From positions 434,001 through 498,000 of the forward strand of contig NZ_CP195847.1 of NCBI RefSeq assembly GCF_051513965.1: a stretch of 64,000 bases of DNA, written 5' to 3'. This DNA comes from Paramicrobacterium sp051513965 (GTDB taxonomy: Bacteria; Actinomycetota; Actinomycetes; Actinomycetales; Microbacteriaceae). Position 1 is the first letter of the stretch; every line of letters starts with the position of its first letter. Shown piece after piece: positions 1 through 7,582 of the stretch. The position numbers were made by a program, and so were the translations under genes. The notes below the pieces were generated by a model, which had not been told where the DNA came from, did not search any database, and saw nothing but the letters and a program-made list of their open reading frames with translations.

Positions 1-1353
1 GCTGCTGGCGCGGTGATCGCTCATCGGGGTGCCTTCGCCCGCGAGCGAGGCGGCCGCCTGGCGCGCGGTCTCGGCGTTCATGGGGCGACCGACGAGCAGT
101 TCCTCCGTGGCGTGGGCGCGCAGCGGAGTGGCGGCGACGCCGCCGAGGCCGATACGGGCGCGTGAGATCAGACCGTCGGTGAGGTCGACCGCGAATGCGA
201 CCGCGACGCTCGAGATGTCGTCGAAGCGGCGCTTCGCGATCTTGTGGAATGCGGTGACCTGGGCGAGCGGCTGAGGCACTCGGATGGCGCGGATCAGTTC
301 GCCCGGCTCACGCACGGTCTGCCGGTAGCCCGTGAAGTACTCGGCGAGAGGAACCTCGCGTTCGCCCTCAGACGAGGCGAGCACGACGCTTGCGTCGAGC
401 GCCAGGAGCGCCGGGGGAGTGTCGCCGATGGGGGAACCCGTTCCGACGTTGCCGCCGAGCGTGGCCCGATTGCGGATGAGCCGCGAGGCGAACTGAGGGA
501 ACAGCTCTCCGAAGAGAGGAATTCGAGTGCCCAGGTGCTTCTCCACCTCAGACAGCGTGACAGCCGCGCCGATCTCGAAGCGGCTGTCATCCATCGTGAG
601 AGTGCGCAGCTCCGGCAGCCGGTCGATCGCCACCATGAGGGGAACACGCGTCCCCTTGATGTTGACGTCGACGCCCCAGTCCGTGGAACCGGCGACGAGC
701 ACCGCGTCGGGCTCAGACGAGAGGATGCCGAGGGCCTCCTCGAGCGTCGCGGGGCGGATGAAGCGGCCGTCGTCGGCGGTGTAGTCCGTCGAAGCGGGAG
801 TCGGGGGAGCAGCCTCACGGCGCTCTGCCAGCGGGTCGCCCACCTCGGGAGAGCCGAGCTCGTACGCGGCATCCCTGATGGGGCGATAGCCCGTGCAGCG
901 GCACAGATTGCCGCTCAGCGCGTGCAGGTCGAAGCCGTTGGGCCCGTGCTCGCTGTCTTCGGGATGCTCGCATGGTGTGCGGTCACCCCGGTAGTACTCG
1001 GCCGCCATGCTGCACGCGAAGCCGGGGGTGCAGTAGCCGCACTGAGAGCCGCCCGCCTCGGCGAGCTTCTCCTGCACGGGGTGCAGCTCGCCGGACGTCC
1101 CGAGGCCCTCGGCTGTCACGACCTCCTGACCATCGAGCGCTGCCGCGGGAATCAGGCACGAGTTCATGGCCGTCCAGGTGCTTCCGCCCGAGCCGTCGGG
1201 AACGGCGACCATCACGGCGCAGGCGCCGCACTCTCCTTCCGCGCAGCCCTCTTTGCTGCCGGTCAGGCGGCTCGAACGGAGCCAGTCCAGTGCGTTTTCG
1301 TGTGCGCGGATGCCGCAGAGAGATTTCTTCTGCCCGTTGACGGTCACATCCAT
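1..1353 (-). CDS. xanthine dehydrogenase-type small subunit (2Fe-2S and FAD domains), cut by window edge
   Basis: The FeS/FAD subunit of a molybdopterin hydroxylase passes electrons from the molybdenum subunit to FAD during purine oxidation. The first 451 codons are visible and the C-terminus runs off base 1; only a short tail is probably missing. Residues 37, 42, 45 and 66 are the cysteines of the ferredoxin-like cluster, and C106/C109 with C152/C154 form the second 2Fe-2S cluster. An FAD-binding domain starts near residue 200, with TLGGNVGTGSPIGD as the dinucleotide motif. The start is the ATG at 1353, preceded by AAGGAG eight bases upstream. The large subunit should lie to the left of the window. 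Xanthine is the likely substrate, but other purines or aldehydes are possible. Confidence 0.88.
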   Translation of the reverse strand, partial: MDVTVNGQKKSLCGIRAHENALDWLRSSRLTGSKEGCAEGECGACAVMVAVPDGSGGSTWTAMNSCLIPAAALDGQEVVTAEGLGTSGELHPVQEKLAEAGGSQCGYCTPGFACSMAAEYYRGDRTPCEHPEDSEHGPNGFDLHALSGNLCRCTGYRPIRDAAYELGSPEVGDPLAERREAAPPTPASTDYTADDGRFIRPATLEEALGILSSEPDAVLVAGSTDWGVDVNIKGTRVPLMVAIDRLPELRTLTMDDSRFEIGAAVTLSEVEKHLGTRIPLFGELFPQFASRLIRNRATLGGNVGTGSPIGDTPPALLALDASVVLASSEGEREVPLAEYFTGYRQTVREPGELIRAIRVPQPLAQVTAFHKIAKRRFDDISSVAVAFAVDLTDGLISRARIGLGGVAATPLRAHATEELLVGRPMNAETARQAAASLAGEGTPMSDHRASS

Positions 1354-1372
1354 GTGTCACGCTCCTTGTCGA

Positions 1373-1395
1373 TTCGAGGTGGCGTTCACCTCGAA
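1373..1395 (-). promoter_or_regulatory. 9-bp perfect inverted repeat in the 5' leader of the xanthine dehydrogenase gene
   Basis: TTCGAGGTG and CACCTCGAA flank a five-base loop just upstream of the ribosome binding site. It could be a repressor operator or an mRNA hairpin close to the ribosome binding site. A second, shorter repeat, CCACTT-N5-AAGTGG, lies at 1512-1528 between this gene and the small ORF. No regulator gene is next to it. Confidence 0.5.
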
Positions 1396-1550
1396 CCGCC
1401 GTACCTCGTCATACGGTGGGAATACGCGTCAGCTGACGCCGCCCTGCGCTGTCGTCGACAGCGTCCGCAAAGTCTAACCCGAGCCCGCGGCTTTGTCACC
1501 ATTTCGGAAAGCCACTTTCACGAAGTGGATATGACAGGCGGTCAGGATGC

Positions 1551-1721
1551 TCAGGCGGAGCGGCTCTCCTCTTCGGAAGTTCCGCTGCTGAACCAGGAGA
1601 ACCAGCGGCGGCGGGACTTCGGGGGAATGTAGATGTCTGCGTCAACTCCGTTCCAGGGCGGCCACTCGACATCGTGAGCCTCGGCAGGGGTGCTGCGGGG
1701 CTCGTCCTTGAGGTCCGTCAT
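1551..1721 (-). CDS. small hypothetical protein, 56 aa
   Basis: A 56-codon frame starts at the ATG at 1721 and ends in TGA at 1551. It is preceded by a clear GGAGGGATC-ATG ribosome binding site. The product is acidic at its N-terminus, contains a Trp/Pro-rich stretch (VEWPPWNGVDADIYIPP), then an Arg/Trp cluster (KSRRRWFSWF) and a Ser/Glu-rich tail. No signal peptide, membrane segment or known domain was recognised. It lies upstream of, and in the same direction as, the xanthine dehydrogenase gene, about 200 bases away. The AT-rich stretch at about 1735-1800 probably holds its promoter. The function is unknown; the ribosome binding site and peptide composition are the case for it being real. 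Confidence 0.55.
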   Translation of the reverse strand: MTDLKDEPRSTPAEAHDVEWPPWNGVDADIYIPPKSRRRWFSWFSSGTSEEESRSA

Positions 1722-1814
1722 GATCCCTCCTCTTTCATATACCGGAAACTAAATATTGCTCTACGAAAACAGTACGAAGTGAGATGGGTGGTGTCAAGAG
1801 GTCGGCATCAGGAT

Positions 1815-1844
1815 TTGGGATTTGCACAGGTGATGCCGTACTCT
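1815..1844 (+). promoter_or_regulatory. candidate promoter of rplJ-rplL
   Basis: TTGGGA (1815-1820) and TACTCT (1839-1844) are separated by 18 bases, which would place the transcript start near the first base of the L10 leader. Assigned by eye only. Confidence 0.45.
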
Positions 1845-1850
1845 TGTCGG

Positions 1851-2046
1851 AGCCGAAGACCGTTGGTCTGTGGTGCGCCGAAAGGCTCACCCACGAAGGT
1901 TCTCTCAGAGAACGGCCCGCGCAGGTGGAATGAAGTTCACGCAGAATCTCTGCAACAGCTCCGTGCCTCCTGTGCCGGAGCCTTTTTCATGTGCGGGCCA
2001 CCACGGTCGAGGGAGTGTCGCCTCCGCGACACGACAACGTAAACAT
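1851..2046 (+). ncRNA. ribosomal protein L10 leader with attenuator-like hairpin
   Basis: The untranslated leader of rplJ contains the AGACC-GTT-GGTCT hairpin and a GGCCCGCGCAGGTGG segment typical of the actinobacterial L10 leader, which binds the L10(L12)n complex for autogenous control. A second hairpin follows: GCTCCG at 1958-1963 pairs with CGGAGC at 1976-1981 and is followed directly by CTTTTT, the form of an intrinsic terminator. This suggests transcription attenuation as well as translational repression. The exact boundaries are estimated. Confidence 0.7.
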
Positions 2047-2057
2047 AAGGAGTGGCC

Positions 2058-2573
2058 ATGGCGAACAAGGAAGCCGCGGTTGCCGAGCTCACCGAGAAGT
2101 TCCAGGGCTCGACTGCCGTTCTGCTGACCGAGTACCGCGGCCTCACTGTGGGTCAGCTCAAGGAGCTGCGCAAGTCCATCAGTGCGGACGCAACCTTTGC
2201 CGTGGTGAAGAACACGCTGACCAAGATCGCCGCCGGCAACGCGGGCATCTCGTCGCTCAACGACGACCTGACCGGCCCGACCGCGATCGCATTCGTGCAC
2301 GGCGACCCCGTCGCTGTCGCGAAGGGTCTGCGCAACTTCTCCAAGGCAAACCCTCTCCTGGTGATCAAGGGCGGTTACTTCGACGGTAACCCGCTGACCG
2401 CCGAAGAGGTAGGCAAGCTCGCCGACCTCGAGTCCCGTGAAGTCATGCTGGCTAAGCTCGCCGGCGCCTTCAAGGCCTCGCTGTTCGGAGCCGCATATCT
2501 GTTCAACGCACCGCTGTCGAAGGCCGTTCGTACGGTCGACGCGCTGCGTGAGAAGCAGGAGTCCGCTGCGTAG
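2058..2573 (+). CDS. rplJ: 50S ribosomal protein L10
   Basis: L10 anchors the L7/L12 stalk to the 50S subunit. The 171-residue product (MANKEAAVAELTEKF...) has the usual N-terminal rRNA-binding domain, including LTEYRGLTVGQLKELR, and the C-terminal helix that carries L12 dimers. The ATG at 2058 is chosen over an in-frame GTG at 2052 because AAGGAG at 2047-2052 lies five bases upstream of it. It follows its own leader RNA and is 47 bases from rplL, with which it is co-transcribed. Confidence 0.97.
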   Translation: MANKEAAVAELTEKFQGSTAVLLTEYRGLTVGQLKELRKSISADATFAVVKNTLTKIAAGNAGISSLNDDLTGPTAIAFVHGDPVAVAKGLRNFSKANPLLVIKGGYFDGNPLTAEEVGKLADLESREVMLAKLAGAFKASLFGAAYLFNAPLSKAVRTVDALREKQESAA

Positions 2574-2620
2574 GCCCCTGCCTGCCCGCGGTGAGTAAAC
2601 GAAACAACAAGGAGAAAACA

Positions 2621-3016
2621 ATGGCAAAGCTGTCAACCGAGGAGCTCATTGACGCGTTCAAGGAGCTCTCGCTCATCGAGCTGAACGAGTTCGTCAAGGC
2701 ATTCGAGGAGACCTTCGAGGTCACCGCTGCCGCTCCGGTCGCTGTTGCTGCTGGTGCGCCGGCCGCTGGTGGCGCGGGTGCTGCTGAGGAAGCTGCTGAG
2801 GAGCAGACCGAGTTCGACGTCATCCTCGAGGCCGCTGGCGACAAGAAGATCCAGGTCATCAAGGTCGTCCGCGAGCTCACCTCGCTCGGCCTCGGCGACG
2901 CCAAGGGTCTTGTCGACGGCGCTCCGAAGCCCGTTCTCGAGGGTGCCAACAAGGAGACCGCTGACAAGGCGAAGGCCGCTCTCGAAGAGGCTGGCGCCAC
3001 CGTCACGCTCAAGTAA
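2621..3016 (+). CDS. rplL: 50S ribosomal protein L7/L12
   Basis: L7/L12 is the multimeric stalk protein that recruits translation GTPases. The 131-residue product has the N-terminal dimerisation helices (residues 1-33), an Ala/Gly-rich hinge (about 38-58) and the conserved C-terminal domain containing KIQVIKVVRELTSLGLGDAK. AAGGAG at 2609-2614 precedes the ATG. A 16-bp terminator hairpin follows, so rpoB is not transcribed from this operon. Confidence 0.98.
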   Translation: MAKLSTEELIDAFKELSLIELNEFVKAFEETFEVTAAAPVAVAAGAPAAGGAGAAEEAAEEQTEFDVILEAAGDKKIQVIKVVRELTSLGLGDAKGLVDGAPKPVLEGANKETADKAKAALEEAGATVTLK

Positions 3017-3046
3017 TCACGCCCCGTCAGGGGAATCACGTGAATA

Positions 3047-3081
3047 CACAGGGTCCCGCTCCATCGGAGTGGGACCCTGTG
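3047..3081 (+). terminator. strong terminator hairpin after rplL
   Basis: A 16-bp stem (3047-3062 with 3066-3081, one G-U pair) closes a three-base loop. The downstream sequence CCATTTAAG has only a short T run. The stem length alone suggests efficient termination of the rplJL operon. Confidence 0.85.
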
Positions 3082-3116
3082 CCATTTAAGTGCCGATTTG
3101 ATTAGATAGATAGGCT

Positions 3117-3590
3117 ATGCATACAATGGAGTCCATGCCTGACGAAGGTTCTGAGTCTCTGCCCGACACGGCGACTCTCATCGGAGAGCTCGTCGCATCG
3201 GCCCACCGGCTCACGCGCGTCGCCGCGCAGGCGGTCGTCGACCCGCAGAACCCGGCGATCTGGCGCACGATCTCGGCTCTGCTGTCGATCGGCCCAGCGC
3301 GGCTGGGGGAGCTGGCTCGTCAATCGCGGGTCACTCAGCCCACGATGACGAAGATCATCCAACATCTCGTCGAGCTCGACTGGGTGCGACGCGTCGTCGA
3401 CCCGAGCGATGCGCGTGCGCAGCTGCTCGAGGTGACGGATGCCGGGAGCGAGGCGCTCGCCGAGTGGCGACGTGCCATCGGACGCGCGCTCGCCCCCCAC
3501 TTCGCCGGGCTGGGCGATGACGACCTCCGTGCCATTGCACGGACGCTCGAGATCGTCGACGAACGGACAGCACTCGACGCAAAACGATAA
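3117..3590 (+). CDS. MarR-family transcriptional regulator
   Basis: A 157-residue winged-helix regulator. The DNA-binding core is LGELARQSRVTQPTMTKIIQHLVELDWVRR followed by the wing DPSDARAQLLEVTDAG, the classic MarR pattern. It ends 14 bases before an MFS efflux gene in the same direction, so it most likely senses the exported compound and represses the pair. The start is uncertain: ATGs at 3117, 3126 and 3135 are all in frame with no good ribosome binding site, and a TAGGCT -10-like element at 3111-3116 suggests a very short or absent leader. Confidence 0.87.
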   Translation: MHTMESMPDEGSESLPDTATLIGELVASAHRLTRVAAQAVVDPQNPAIWRTISALLSIGPARLGELARQSRVTQPTMTKIIQHLVELDWVRRVVDPSDARAQLLEVTDAGSEALAEWRRAIGRALAPHFAGLGDDDLRAIARTLEIVDERTALDAKR

Positions 3591-3604
3591 AGGAGCACAC
3601 TCTC

Positions 3605-4846
3605 GTGAAAGCAGCCTCTGACGGCGGCATGCGTGACATTCTGAAGCAACCGAAATCCGTATGGGCTGTGGCATTCGCCGCGGTCATCGCTTTCATGGGA
3701 ATCGGGCTCGTCGATCCGATCCTCCCGACGATCGCCGCGGATCTTGACGCAACGCCGACAGAGACCGAGATGCTGTTCACCAGCTACCTCGCTGTCACCG
3801 GTCTCGCGATGTTCTTCACGAGCTGGCTTTCGAGCCGACTGGGCGCGAAGCGCACGCTGATGTTCGGGCTCGCGCTCATCGTGCTGTTCGCCCTGTTCGC
3901 CGCGCTCTCGAACAGCGTCGAGGCGGTCATCGGCTTCCGGGCCGGATGGGGCCTCGGCAACGCGCTCTTCGTCTCCACGGCCCTCGCGACCATCGTGGGT
4001 GCCGCGGCGGGCGGATCGAGTGCCGCGATCATTCTCTACGAGGCCGCTCTCGGTCTCGGGATCGCGGTCGGGCCGCTCGTCGGCGGAGTGCTCGGGCACA
4101 TCAGCTGGCGCGGTCCGTTCTTCGGAACCGCTGCGCTCATGGCGATCGGCTTCATCGCGATCGTCACTCTCCTGAAGACAGACGACGATGCTGCGAAGCC
4201 TGAACCCGTCGCTCTCTCGGCCCCCTTCACGGCCCTTGCTCGTCCAGCACTCGGCGTCCTCGCTGTTGCGGCTCTCTTCTACAACATGGCCTTCTTCGTG
4301 CTGCTGGCCTACTCGCCCTTCCCGCTCGGGCTCGAAGCGCTCGGTCTCGGTCTGACGTTCTTCGGCTGGGGAGTGGGACTTGCGGTGACGAGCGTCTTCC
4401 TCGCGCCCGCGCTCACGGCACGCCTGCACCGCACCACCGTGCTGCGCATCGCGCTCACCCTCTTGGCGCTCACGCTCGTGGCTGCCGGTCTCCTCGTCGA
4501 GTCCGTTCCTGGGCTCATCGTCTGCATCGTGTTCGGCGGTCTCGTGCTCGGTGTGCTCAACACTGTGCTGACGGAGTCCGTCATGGAGGCTACGGATCTT
4601 CCTCGGTCGGTTGCTTCCTCCGCGTACTCCGGCGTTCGCTTCGTCGGCGGCGCGATCGCGCCGTCTGCCGCGACGCTTCTGGCCGACGCGTTCGGTGAGG
4701 CCATTCCGTACTATGCGGCGGCCGGCTCCGCCGCGGTCGCGGTCATCGTGGTCTTCGCCGGGCACCGCGTGCTGCGTCGCGTCAACACCTCCATCGCGAG
4801 TGGGCTCGAGGAAGCCGAGGCGATCTCCACCGGCGACGCCTCCTGA
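3605..4846 (+). CDS. MFS drug-efflux-type transporter
   Basis: A 413-residue, twelve-helix major facilitator. The N-terminal half has LVDPILPTIAADLDATPTE after TM1 and the SSRLGAKRTLMFG loop-2-3 motif typical of drug:H+ antiporters. The second half starts after a short charged loop (residues about 195-205). The GTG start at 3605 is preceded by AAAGGAG nine bases upstream. The marR neighbour suggests inducible efflux of a toxic compound; the substrate cannot be read from the sequence. Confidence 0.85.
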   Translation: MKAASDGGMRDILKQPKSVWAVAFAAVIAFMGIGLVDPILPTIAADLDATPTETEMLFTSYLAVTGLAMFFTSWLSSRLGAKRTLMFGLALIVLFALFAALSNSVEAVIGFRAGWGLGNALFVSTALATIVGAAAGGSSAAIILYEAALGLGIAVGPLVGGVLGHISWRGPFFGTAALMAIGFIAIVTLLKTDDDAAKPEPVALSAPFTALARPALGVLAVAALFYNMAFFVLLAYSPFPLGLEALGLGLTFFGWGVGLAVTSVFLAPALTARLHRTTVLRIALTLLALTLVAAGLLVESVPGLIVCIVFGGLVLGVLNTVLTESVMEATDLPRSVASSAYSGVRFVGGAIAPSAATLLADAFGEAIPYYAAAGSAAVAVIVVFAGHRVLRRVNTSIASGLEEAEAISTGDAS

Positions 4847-4865
4847 CCCAGCCGGGATGACGCGC

Positions 4866-5870
4866 TCAGCTCGGTGCGATGGCCGTCGAGTTGCGGACGC
4901 GCAGGGTGATCGGGTGGAAGCTCACTCCTGGCACGGGCAGTTCGTCGGCCTCGACGGCATCCACCAGTGTCGTCACGGCTGCCTCGCCCTGTTCGCGCGG
5001 CGTCTGCTCGATCGTCGTGAGTGAGAACATCTCGGCACACTCGTGTCCGTCGATCCCGACGACGCTGAGCCGCGACGGCACCGCGATGCCGAGGCGGCGC
5101 GCGGCGATGATCGCGCCGATTGCCAGCTCGTCGCTCGCGGCGAAGATCGCGGTGGGGCGGTTCCTCGTGTCGCTCAGAGCGTTCGCGGTCACCTCGTAGC
5201 CGCCCGGAATGCTCATCTCCGACTCGAGCACACGGCCCTCAGGAAGCCCCGCGTCGGTGACCGCGGCCAGGAATCCCGCACGGCGATTGCGAGGAACGGA
5301 GAAGTCGGATGCCTCGCTCGAGAGCCCGCCGAGGTGCACGATGTTCGTGTGCCCGAGCTCGAGCAGGTGCTCAGTCGCGAGACGCGCGATCGCGACGTCG
5401 TCGATGGCGATCGAGGCGACGCCGGGAATGGAACCGCCGATGCCGACGATGGGTTTGTCGAGCTTGCGCAGCAGAGCCATGTCGGACTCGGCCGGTTCGA
5501 CGGCGATCGCAATGATGCCGTCGAAGCGGCGTCGTGCGAGAAAGTACGTGAAGACGTCGCTGCTGCTCTCGCCGGGGTGAACGTTGTACAGCGTCATGTC
5601 GTAGCCGCGGGCACGCAGGGCCGTCTCGACGCCCTCGAGCACCTGGCCGAAGAACCAGCGCGAGATGAAGGGGATCATCACGCCGATGTTCTTGGTGCGA
5701 CCGGTGACGAGGCTCGCGGCGTTGGGAGAGGCGACGTAGCCGAGCCTCTCGGCGGCATCCATCACCCTCTGACGTGTGTCGGCCGAGACGTAGCCGCTGC
5801 CCGAGAGCGCTCGGCTTGCCGTCGATTTCGAGACTCCGGCGAGCTGTGCGACGTCTGAGATGCCCGTCAT
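4866..5870 (-). CDS. LacI-family transcriptional regulator
   Basis: A 334-residue repressor. The N-terminal helix-turn-helix reads ISDVAQLAGVSKSTASRALSG with the hinge helix MDAAERLGYVASPNA, followed by a periplasmic-binding-protein-like sensor domain (residues about 60-330). The ATG at 5870 is selected for its GGAGG ribosome binding site and because it begins directly at the HTH; the frame is open further upstream but without homology. It is divergent from a CUT1 sugar transporter operon and the shared intergenic region carries palindromic operators, so it is the likely repressor of that operon and of itself. Confidence 0.92.
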   Translation of the reverse strand: MTGISDVAQLAGVSKSTASRALSGSGYVSADTRQRVMDAAERLGYVASPNAASLVTGRTKNIGVMIPFISRWFFGQVLEGVETALRARGYDMTLYNVHPGESSSDVFTYFLARRRFDGIIAIAVEPAESDMALLRKLDKPIVGIGGSIPGVASIAIDDVAIARLATEHLLELGHTNIVHLGGLSSEASDFSVPRNRRAGFLAAVTDAGLPEGRVLESEMSIPGGYEVTANALSDTRNRPTAIFAASDELAIGAIIAARRLGIAVPSRLSVVGIDGHECAEMFSLTTIEQTPREQGEAAVTTLVDAVEADELPVPGVSFHPITLRVRNSTAIAPS

Positions 5871-5971
5871 GATCGCCTCCGGCGGAGCGAGAGAGAGGAT
5901 GCCGTCACAGCCGCGTTCCGCTCCAGCAACGCCGCTGCCTGGAGTGACAGTACCGCAGTTTCTTCGGATCT

Positions 5972-6102
5972 GGAACCGGTCCCATATTGTGAAAGCGCTC
6001 TCATTTGACCAGGGTTCGGTTTTTCGAGGATATCCATTTGTAATGTTGCGGCACTTGTGGGTTTTCTGAAGCCCAACTAGGTTGGCAACTGGAACCGGTT
6101 CC
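5972..6102. promoter_or_regulatory. LacI-type operators between the regulator and the CUT1 operon
   Basis: The 288-base divergent intergenic region (5871-6158) contains a perfect palindrome GGAACCGGTTCC (6091-6102), a close copy GGAACCGGTCCC (5972-5983), and between them GAAAGCGCTCTC (5991-6002), which resembles general LacI/catabolite operators. CCAAC-TAG-GTTGG at 6073-6085 is a further inverted repeat. The arrangement suggests two operators for the local regulator plus one for another family member. Confidence 0.65.
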
Positions 6103-6158
6103 GGACGGTTTCGGGTGCGCCACGCGCCCGCCTGCATCACTCAACGAGGAGGACAACG

Positions 6159-7508
6159 ATGAGATTCACACCGCGCGGCAGGCGCATTCTCATCCCGATC
6201 GCATTCGCCGGTGTCGCCGGCCTCGCCCTGACGGGGTGCACGGGCGACATCGCTGCTCAGAACAAGGACGATGTCGACTGCTCGCCGTATGAGGCGTACG
6301 GCACATTCGAGAACGAGAAGGTCACGATCGGCGGCACCATCGTCGACACCGAGGCTGACCTCATGAACAAGACCTGGCAGGACTTCCAGACCTGCACCGG
6401 CATTCAGATCAGCTATCAGGGAACACAGGAGTTCGAGACCCAGATCGTCGTGCAGGCGAAGGCCAAGAACGCGCCGGACATCGGCATCGTTCCGCAGCCG
6501 GGACTCTTCCAGACGCTTGCCGAGGGCGGCTACCTGATCCCTGCGTCCGAGGCCGTCGAGAAGAACGTCGACGAGTTCTGGTCTGAGGACTGGAAGGGCT
6601 ACGGAACCTTCGACGACGAGTTCTACGCTGCGCCCCTCATGGCGAGCGTCAAGGGTTACATCTGGTACTCACCGAGCGAGTTCGAGGAGAAGGGCTATGA
6701 GATCCCGACGACCCTCGACGAACTCAAGGAGCTGAGCGAGCAGATCGCATCGGACGGCGACCACAAGCCGTGGTGTGCGGGCATGGAGTCCGGCGAAGCG
6801 AGCGGTTGGCCCGGCACCGACTGGATCGAGGACTTCGTGCTTCGTCAGTCCGGCCCGGACGTGTACGACCAGTGGGTCACCCACGAGATCCCGTTCAACG
6901 ACCCGGCGATCGTGAAGGCGTTCGACGCTGCCGGTGAGTACCTGAAGAACCCCGACATGGTGAACGGCGGTCTCGGAGACGTCTCGAGCGTCATCTCGAC
7001 GGCGTTCGGCGACGCGGGTCTGCCGATCCTCGACGGCGAGTGCTCGCTGCACCACCAGGCCTCCTTCTACGAAGGCTTCTGGCCGGAGGGCACCAAGGTC
7101 GCGCCGGACGGTGACGTCTTCGCCTTCCTCATGCCGCCCGTGGAGGCCGACAGCGGTCAGGCCGTGACCGGCGGTGGCGAGCTCGTCGTGGCGTTCCGCG
7201 ACGACGAGGCGGTCGAAGCAGTCCGCGCCTACCTGTCGAGCGACACATGGGCGAACAAGCGCGTCTCGCTCGGTGGCGTCATCAGTGCGAACAAGGGTCT
7301 CGACCCCGAGAACGCACAGAGCGAGATCCTCAAGGACAGCATCAAGATCCTGCAGGACCCCGACACGGTGTTCCGCTTCGACGGATCTGACCTGATGCCG
7401 AGCGCCGTCGGCGCCTCGTCCTTCTGGACGGGAATCATCGAGTGGCTCAACGGCAAGGACTCCCAGGCCGTGACCGACACCATCGAGTCCAGCTGGCCCA
7501 GCAGCTGA
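6159..7508 (+). CDS. CUT1 sugar ABC transporter substrate-binding lipoprotein, alpha-glucoside (AglE-like) type
   Basis: A 449-residue extracellular solute-binding protein. The signal peptide ends in a lipobox (LALTGC, cysteine near residue 27), so it is membrane-anchored. The mature part begins with an unusual Cys-containing segment (DDVDCSPYEAYGTFENEKVTIGG) and has features of the AglE/alpha-glucoside group (FQTCTGIQISYQGTQEFETQI, WPGTDWIEDFVLR). It is first in an operon with two permeases and no ATPase gene, and is followed by a perfect 15-bp hairpin. It is likely controlled by the divergent LacI protein. Alpha-glucosides are a family-level guess. Confidence 0.82.
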   Translation: MRFTPRGRRILIPIAFAGVAGLALTGCTGDIAAQNKDDVDCSPYEAYGTFENEKVTIGGTIVDTEADLMNKTWQDFQTCTGIQISYQGTQEFETQIVVQAKAKNAPDIGIVPQPGLFQTLAEGGYLIPASEAVEKNVDEFWSEDWKGYGTFDDEFYAAPLMASVKGYIWYSPSEFEEKGYEIPTTLDELKELSEQIASDGDHKPWCAGMESGEASGWPGTDWIEDFVLRQSGPDVYDQWVTHEIPFNDPAIVKAFDAAGEYLKNPDMVNGGLGDVSSVISTAFGDAGLPILDGECSLHHQASFYEGFWPEGTKVAPDGDVFAFLMPPVEADSGQAVTGGGELVVAFRDDEAVEAVRAYLSSDTWANKRVSLGGVISANKGLDPENAQSEILKDSIKILQDPDTVFRFDGSDLMPSAVGASSFWTGIIEWLNGKDSQAVTDTIESSWPSS

Positions 7509-7520
7509 CACTCCCCCAGG

Positions 7521-7554
7521 CGGAGACGGGGCCACAGCCGTGGCCCCGTCTCCG
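7521..7554 (+). other. intercistronic hairpin after the binding-protein gene
   Basis: A perfect 15-bp stem (7521-7535 with 7540-7554) closed by a four-base loop starts 12 bases after the binding-protein stop codon and ends before the first permease. There is no T run. It probably stabilises the upstream mRNA or attenuates the downstream genes. Confidence 0.75.
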
Positions 7555-7582
7555 ATCCACTCGATGACGAAAGGCGCACTCC

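Noticed and set aside
3097..3135. A defined MarR operator before the marR gene
   Set aside because: The region is AT-rich with TAGATAGATAGG repeats but no convincing symmetric palindrome could be drawn.
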